64,000 nucleotides of DNA, taken from NCBI GenBank assembly GCA_947652115.1, contig OX393567.1, positions 14,483,308-14,547,307 of the forward strand, in the 5' to 3' direction. Positions 60,201 to 64,000 of this stretch are shown here, one piece after another; the first letter of the stretch is position 1; the number at the start of each line of letters is the position of its first letter. The notes beneath the pieces are model-generated. The model did no database searches. It saw nothing but the letters and a program-made list of their open reading frames with translations, and was not told the origin of the DNA. Position numbers and translations under genes: made by a program. This DNA comes from Blastomussa wellsi (Eukaryota > Cnidaria > Anthozoa > Scleractinia > Plerogyridae).

Positions 60201-62242
60201 TCTTAGTTTTTAAATTCTTTTCATGTCAGTGTCTACTATTAGTAAATGTTCTCCCTTTGCTAAAGCAAGTCACATTGGTAAAGTTGCTGCTTTTGTTTTT
60301 TTTATTTAACTCGTACTCTTTACTGTGCTTTGATTGTCCAATAGAAATATTCTTCTTAATTATGCCACTTACAATCCTGAAGTTGGGTACAACCAAGGTA
60401 TGTCGGATCTACTGGCTTCTGTGCTGGCAATAGTTCAAGATGAAGTTGATGCGTTCTGGTGCTTTGTTGGTTTGATGGAACGAAGTGTGTTTGTTACATC
60501 CCCTAAAGATGATGTCATGGATAGACAACTGGTAAGCTCATCTACAACCAATCAGCTACAAATGGCTATACATGCTCTTTAATTTTTTATTGTTATTTTC
60601 TGCTTCTCTTAATCTTTCATATTTTATCATTGTAATGTAGGTTTAGCAAAAAAGAGCCACCCACTGAATTTGCTAATAAACTGTTACTATTATCATCGTC
60701 ATCAGCATCATAATCTAACAATAAAAAATTGCGGTAACACCTTTCTAAAAAGATTACACGCTTTGTTTTAAAAAGTTATTAAAAAAGTAGATGCCATTTC
60801 AATGTTAACTTAACTTCGTCACCAACACGTTGCTGAACATAAATCGTGTGCTATCAGCAAGCATTTCAAGGAGGCCCATGGTGACATAAACCTTTTGAAA
60901 GAAATGCAAAAATGCCAAGGGTAATTTGATTGTTCATCCAATATTTGAATATGCAGTTAGCTCCATACATTCGAACCCCTTTGTTTAATGTTGACCATAT
61001 TTTTATTTTTACAGCTTCTAAGTAATCCCTATAGACCTGTTTTATAAATGGATGACAATTTTAAATTCTTTTGTGTGCATTTAAGTTAGCCTTTCTAACC
61101 TCGTTTGAAAGTAAAACTTATTTTAAGACCTCAGCATATAAAGGCACCTATGGCAGCCGCTATCAGTCCATTCATGAGTACATATGCGAGCAGACCAGAC
61201 CACAGCACCGGAAACTCCGTTCCCTACTCTTTACGATTGGTGTGTGGGATCTTTAACGGCCCTTGCAGGAGACGGGACGTACGGTTTTATCGTCCTTATC
61301 CGAGAAGACTAGAACATCTAACCGTTTGCAGATGTAGTTACAAAGGCAGCAAGTTCTCCACAGTCATTTAAAGACCCTGAGTTTTTGTCCGATCTGGGAC
61401 TCGAACACGCACAGTAGTCCGGCACTCTACCAACTAATCCTAATCCTATTAAGTATTAACAAAATTTAGTAACCCAACCAACTTGCATTTGTTTATTTTA
61501 CCTGCCTTTCATTGTTGAGAGCTAGTGTAGAGAATAATGCAGCTTGTACAGTTCTGGTTCTTGACCTTTCCACTTCCCAACCCTAACCAACTGAGCTGAC
61601 CAAGTGAACCCAAATTTACTAAGTTATCGTTTCCCCGCCTTAAGAAAACATGGTAATTTTTTAAGATACCTTCCCTTTTATTTTCAGACCTACTTCCGCG
61701 AGTTGTTACGTATGCTGGTCGCACCGTTTTACGCTCATCTTTTGTTGCAAGATGATGACATGGACATGCTGTTTTGCCATCGTTGGCTTCTTCTTTCCTT
61801 CAAAAGAGAATTCTTCAATGAAGAAGTTTTAAAAATTTGGGAAGCGTGTTGGTCTCGATATCAAACTGAATATTTCCACATCTTCTTGTGTGTTGCCATG
61901 GTTCAGGAATATGGAGGGACTGTTCTTGAAGAGAATATGCCAGCAGATGACATGTTACAGTTTTTTACAGATCTGTCAATGAAGATGGATGGGACAAAAG
62001 TTTTACGCACCGCGCGTCAGCTGTTGTTAAAATTTCGCCAATTGCCAGGGATTCCTTGCTCGTTACGCGGTCTGTTGTCTGGACCAGGAGTCTGGGACAG
62101 TGCTCCTTTGCCAGAGATCCAGTGTAGTTGTCACAACAAGTGCGTCTACTTGTGTGAAGAATCAAAAGACCAATCATCAGAGTCCATTGGTGGAAACGAA
62201 AATAAACTGTCCTCAGAACAAAAGGTCGGTGATAATGGATAG
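54206..62242 (+). CDS. TBC1D16: TBC1 domain family member 16, Rab GTPase-activating protein, 5 exons
   Basis: Exons 54206-54925, 58404-58552, 58907-59041, 60345-60531 and 61688-62242 join in phase to 1746 bp, 581 aa. An in-frame GTG two codons upstream is not used; the ATG at 54206 is chosen. The N-terminal part shares ILFCKNNVCVH and KVFHFHHGGLDRI with vertebrate TBC1D16. The TBC domain has the arginine finger in LSPEVRREAW (R252), KDVVRTDRSHPYF, the glutamine finger in GYNQGMSDLL (Q352), FWCFVGLM, LFCHRWLLLSFKREF and ACWSRYQTEYFH. Both catalytic residues are present. Human TBC1D16, as I recall it, is near 767 aa; the shorter length here reflects absence of its long acidic low-complexity insert. 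It stimulates Rab GTP hydrolysis (Rab4 and related, receptor recycling). Possible polyadenylation signal at 62292. Confidence 0.94.
55180..55960. repeat. G-run / CCCAAAAAAAACC repeat cluster, TBC1D16 intron 1
   Basis: Contains G-runs at about 55480 and 55515, CCATGGAGGAGACTGGAAATT, then CCCAAAAAAAACC-type units near 55640-55720 and a C-rich end. The block at 57800-57925 carries an inverted version (AATTTCCAATTCCCTCCATGG). Related to 33830-34530 and 46640-47055. Confidence 0.6.
56071..56207. mobile_element. foldback MITE, TBC1D16 intron 1
   Basis: CATAGAAAGTGC and GCACTTTCTATG are exact inverted ends. Inner arms TTGCAAAACTTTGGAAAAC and GTTTTCCAAAGTTTTGCGA, with GAACGAGTGAG on both sides of the centre, make a long near-perfect hairpin. 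Confidence 0.85.
56940..57095. repeat. CTGATTGG / CACATGTGAA repeat
   Basis: CTGATTGGTTA, CTGATTGGTTATAT and CTGATTGGACG recur within 100 bp, and TTCACATGTGAAG with CTCACATGTGAAA are two palindromic words. It may be part of a larger element together with 56071-56207, but I could not define ends. Confidence 0.4.
57210..57547. mobile_element. TTAA-flanked TIR element, family B copy 2, with exon-like frame
   Basis: Direct copy of 10097-10446 with TTAA at 57210 and 57544. The right terminal repeat is degraded. On the minus strand ATG at 57402 opens 28 codons (MLVWNIAVVCLLFIIV, then a basic tail ending MKKK) that run exactly to a strong donor AAG/GTAAGT at 57319. Copy 1 lacks the ATG but keeps the hydrophobic run and donor. 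Confidence 0.7.
57800..57925. repeat. CCCCACCTCTC / TTTCCAATTCCCTCCATGG repeat
   Basis: Inverse counterpart of the block at about 55450-55530: both, on their own strand, read CCATGGAGG...GGAAATT...GGGG. Confidence 0.5.
59880..60015. mobile_element. foldback MITE, TBC1D16 intron 3
   Basis: Arms GAGACAGTGTTTCATCGG and CCGATGAAACACTGTCTC are exact inverses, extended outward by GTATCAGACAC and GTGTTTGATAT. About 136 bp. Confidence 0.85.
61140..61440 (-). repeat. tRNA-derived SINE-like repeat, family S2
   Basis: Minus-strand head TTAGTTGGTAGAGTGCCGG fits an A-box and GTTCGAGTCCC a B-box; the body includes CTGCAAACGGTTAGATG. Only this one copy is seen. It lies in TBC1D16 intron 4. Confidence 0.7.
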
Positions 62243-62511
62243 TAATGATGAAGTTGTCAAGATCACATTGAGAGGACACAAGAAGCCCATGAATAAATGA
62301 CAAGTTGTGAGTCGTTTTCACAAATACGGGCAACAATGCCATGAGATGCAACAAGAACTTGTGCCAGGCAATGCAATGCAAGGTGTGCATGTGGGATCTA
62401 AGATCAACAAAATGGAATTCTGCTGAAGATGAAAAAACCCGTACGAATTGCAAACATGCATTAGAAAGAAAAAAGCAAATGATAGATGTTGATAAAATGA
62501 CCCTGAAGCCA

Positions 62512-62806
62512 ATGATACACGGTTCAGCACCTTTCAACTTTTGTTGATCAACAAATGTTGAACATCGTTGCGACTTGTTGAAACGTTTTTGCGTTTTCCA
62601 AAGTCGTTCATCAAACGGTAACTTAGTGACGGTAACTTGTTGAACGGAATAAAGCCAAGCTCTATTTTCGTTCAACAACTTTCAACGAAGTTCAACATGT
62701 TGAGTGGCATATTACAACGTTCAACATCACATGACACACTGTTAGCATTTGTTAAACCCCAGTCGCAACATTTGTTGCTCGATAAGTGTTGAACCGTGTA
62801 TCAGAG
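62512..62806. mobile_element. TIR element with scattered GTTCAACA words
   Basis: Ends ATGATACACGGTTCAGCAC and GTGTTGAACCGTGTATCA are inverted. The interior carries about a dozen GTTGAAC, GTTCAAC and GTTGTT words on both strands. It starts 270 bp after the TBC1D16 stop codon. Confidence 0.75.
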
Positions 62807-63799
62807 GACATGGCAGTGTGGGTGAAATGGATCGGTTTATTCTTTACTGTGTAACACAGATCAATAAGCCTGCAATTTTAGATTTGCGAATTATAATTAG
62901 AACTGCTAACGGACTCGCTGACAGTTGGACTCCACTACTAAATAAGCTATCAAAGAATTTGTTTGGTTCGCTTTTGTTCATTTTTTAAGGTTTATTTCAA
63001 GCGTCTTACACATGTGAACTCTTGGAAAAGTCGTGGCTATTAGTAACCGGAAGCTCTGAAATAACTCCCCACAGGAATTCAGTGGCCGAGGAATGTAACA
63101 CGGAGCATTTGAAAGATTGCAGTCCTTGAAAAATGGAAAATGTGTCCATGCAAACTTGATCTAAAAAGCGTACGGCGTGCGCAGTAAGGAACGAAGACTC
63201 GAGGTACGAGATTGATGGCGTGACCATTACGGATAGAGGACTGAGAACAAACCACAAATCCACACTCTATCCAGACCTATCCAGCTTTTACTGATATCTG
63301 CTCAACCATCTTTGCGATATATTAACGGAAAAATATGTCAGCAAAGTATTAATATATATTTTGGTTTCTTTCTTGTCTTCACCTTGCTCGGGTCTGCATT
63401 ATAAACCTTTCTAGTGTTTCTAGACCCTCTGTAAGATGCTGTAAGAGCAAAATTATTTGGACATCTTACCACATCATCGCAAACAGGGCTATTTTTCCCA
63501 AAATCTCAAAAACAAGTGGATTCAAAAATTGAGATTGAGATGTCGAAATAAGTGAAATCAACTAAACTAGCGGAACTATAGTAGCGGATAGTCATCCTAA
63601 GCTCTACACTATTTCAGTTACCTACGTTTTTTAAATTACCCAAGCCGCAAAAATTGAGATTCAGACATGCTGATCGACAAGGACAGAGTCTGAATTTACC
63701 AAAAGATGGCCGTGTGCAACTATACTCTGGCACATTTCATTAATGTCAGGTAAAATGTTTTAGTAATGATTGCAGTATTTGTATGTTTTGCGAAATGTG
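62807..63799. other. intergenic, nothing recognised
   Basis: Frames at 62749-62988 and 63006-63263 (minus) have no domain and no splice support. Confidence 0.4.
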
Positions 63800-63935
63800 A
63801 ATAGAAATTGTATTTTTATGTGAAACATGATTTAGACTTGGCATTTTTACGTGAACCGTGATTGCCTTCTTCGAATTTTCCGTGATGGGTGAAAAGGCCA
63901 ATTACTTTTGCGTGAAACTTTTCAAAGGAGATATA
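63800..63935. repeat. degenerate CGTGA-rich repeat, copy 3
   Basis: ACGTGAACCGTGATTGCC, CCGTGATGGGTGAAAAGG and GCGTGAAACTTTTC resemble 7825-7920 and 6440-6605. The window ends 65 bp later. Confidence 0.4.
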
Positions 63936-64000
63936 GGGGACCCTCTGAGTTGGTTACGCCTCCGGTGTTGCAGGTTTTTTGTCCCTACCAGTCACAGCAT

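Noticed and set aside
62749..63263. Frames 62749-62988 (+) and 63006-63263 (-) as genes
   Set aside because: The first starts inside a transposon; neither has domain similarity or splice signals.

Overview
The window is AT-rich, intron-rich and densely packed with transposable elements. Animal-type genes, long introns full of foldback elements, a DIRS retrotransposon, a Penelope-like element with hammerhead-type motifs and tRNA-derived SINE-like repeats together suggest an anthozoan cnidarian, most likely a stony coral. That is inference from gene content and repeat style; no species is proven. Exon models were built by hand from splice sites, phase continuity and remembered homologues.

Layout. 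Positions 1-3924 hold most of a DIRS-type retrotransposon (gag tail, RT/RNase H, tyrosine recombinase, 81-bp inverted repeats). It sits in the 3' end of a Penelope-like element (GIY-YIG domain, 3924-4353, with a hammerhead-like tail). Both lie antisense in an intron of a minus-strand gene matching mitochondrial GABA aminotransferase (ABAT; exons 4800-4900 and 9235-9301; the rest is left of the window). ABAT starts head-to-head with TRMT44 (tRNA-Ser Um44 2'-O-methyltransferase), a complete 12-exon plus-strand gene (9455-31014, 775 aa). A minus-strand intronless FMN-dependent NADH-azoreductase-like gene (32520-33299) is head-to-head with three-exon NDUFAB1, the mitochondrial acyl carrier protein (33468-37756). 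An intronless epsin lies at 44939-46543. TBC1D16, a Rab GTPase-activating protein with five exons, lies at 54206-62242.

The genes are unrelated housekeeping functions: GABA catabolism, tRNA modification, flavin oxidoreduction, mitochondrial acyl carrier and complex I, clathrin endocytosis and Rab control. There is no operon logic. The shared architecture is two divergent pairs with about 150-170 bp between start codons. Introns and intergenic DNA carry at least a dozen foldback or TIR elements (several flanked by TTAA), three copies of one tRNA-derived SINE-like family plus one of another, a LINE tail, and a broken retroelement gag-like ORF.

Points most worth a second look: two hammerhead-ribozyme-like motifs (4443-4490, 5701-5757), the nested DIRS-in-Penelope-in-ABAT arrangement, a palindrome made of two Penelope tails (25651-25838), a tRNA-like foldback (7045-7465), a TTAA element carrying an exon-like hydrophobic reading frame with a splice donor (57210-57547), and the azoreductase gene in an animal.
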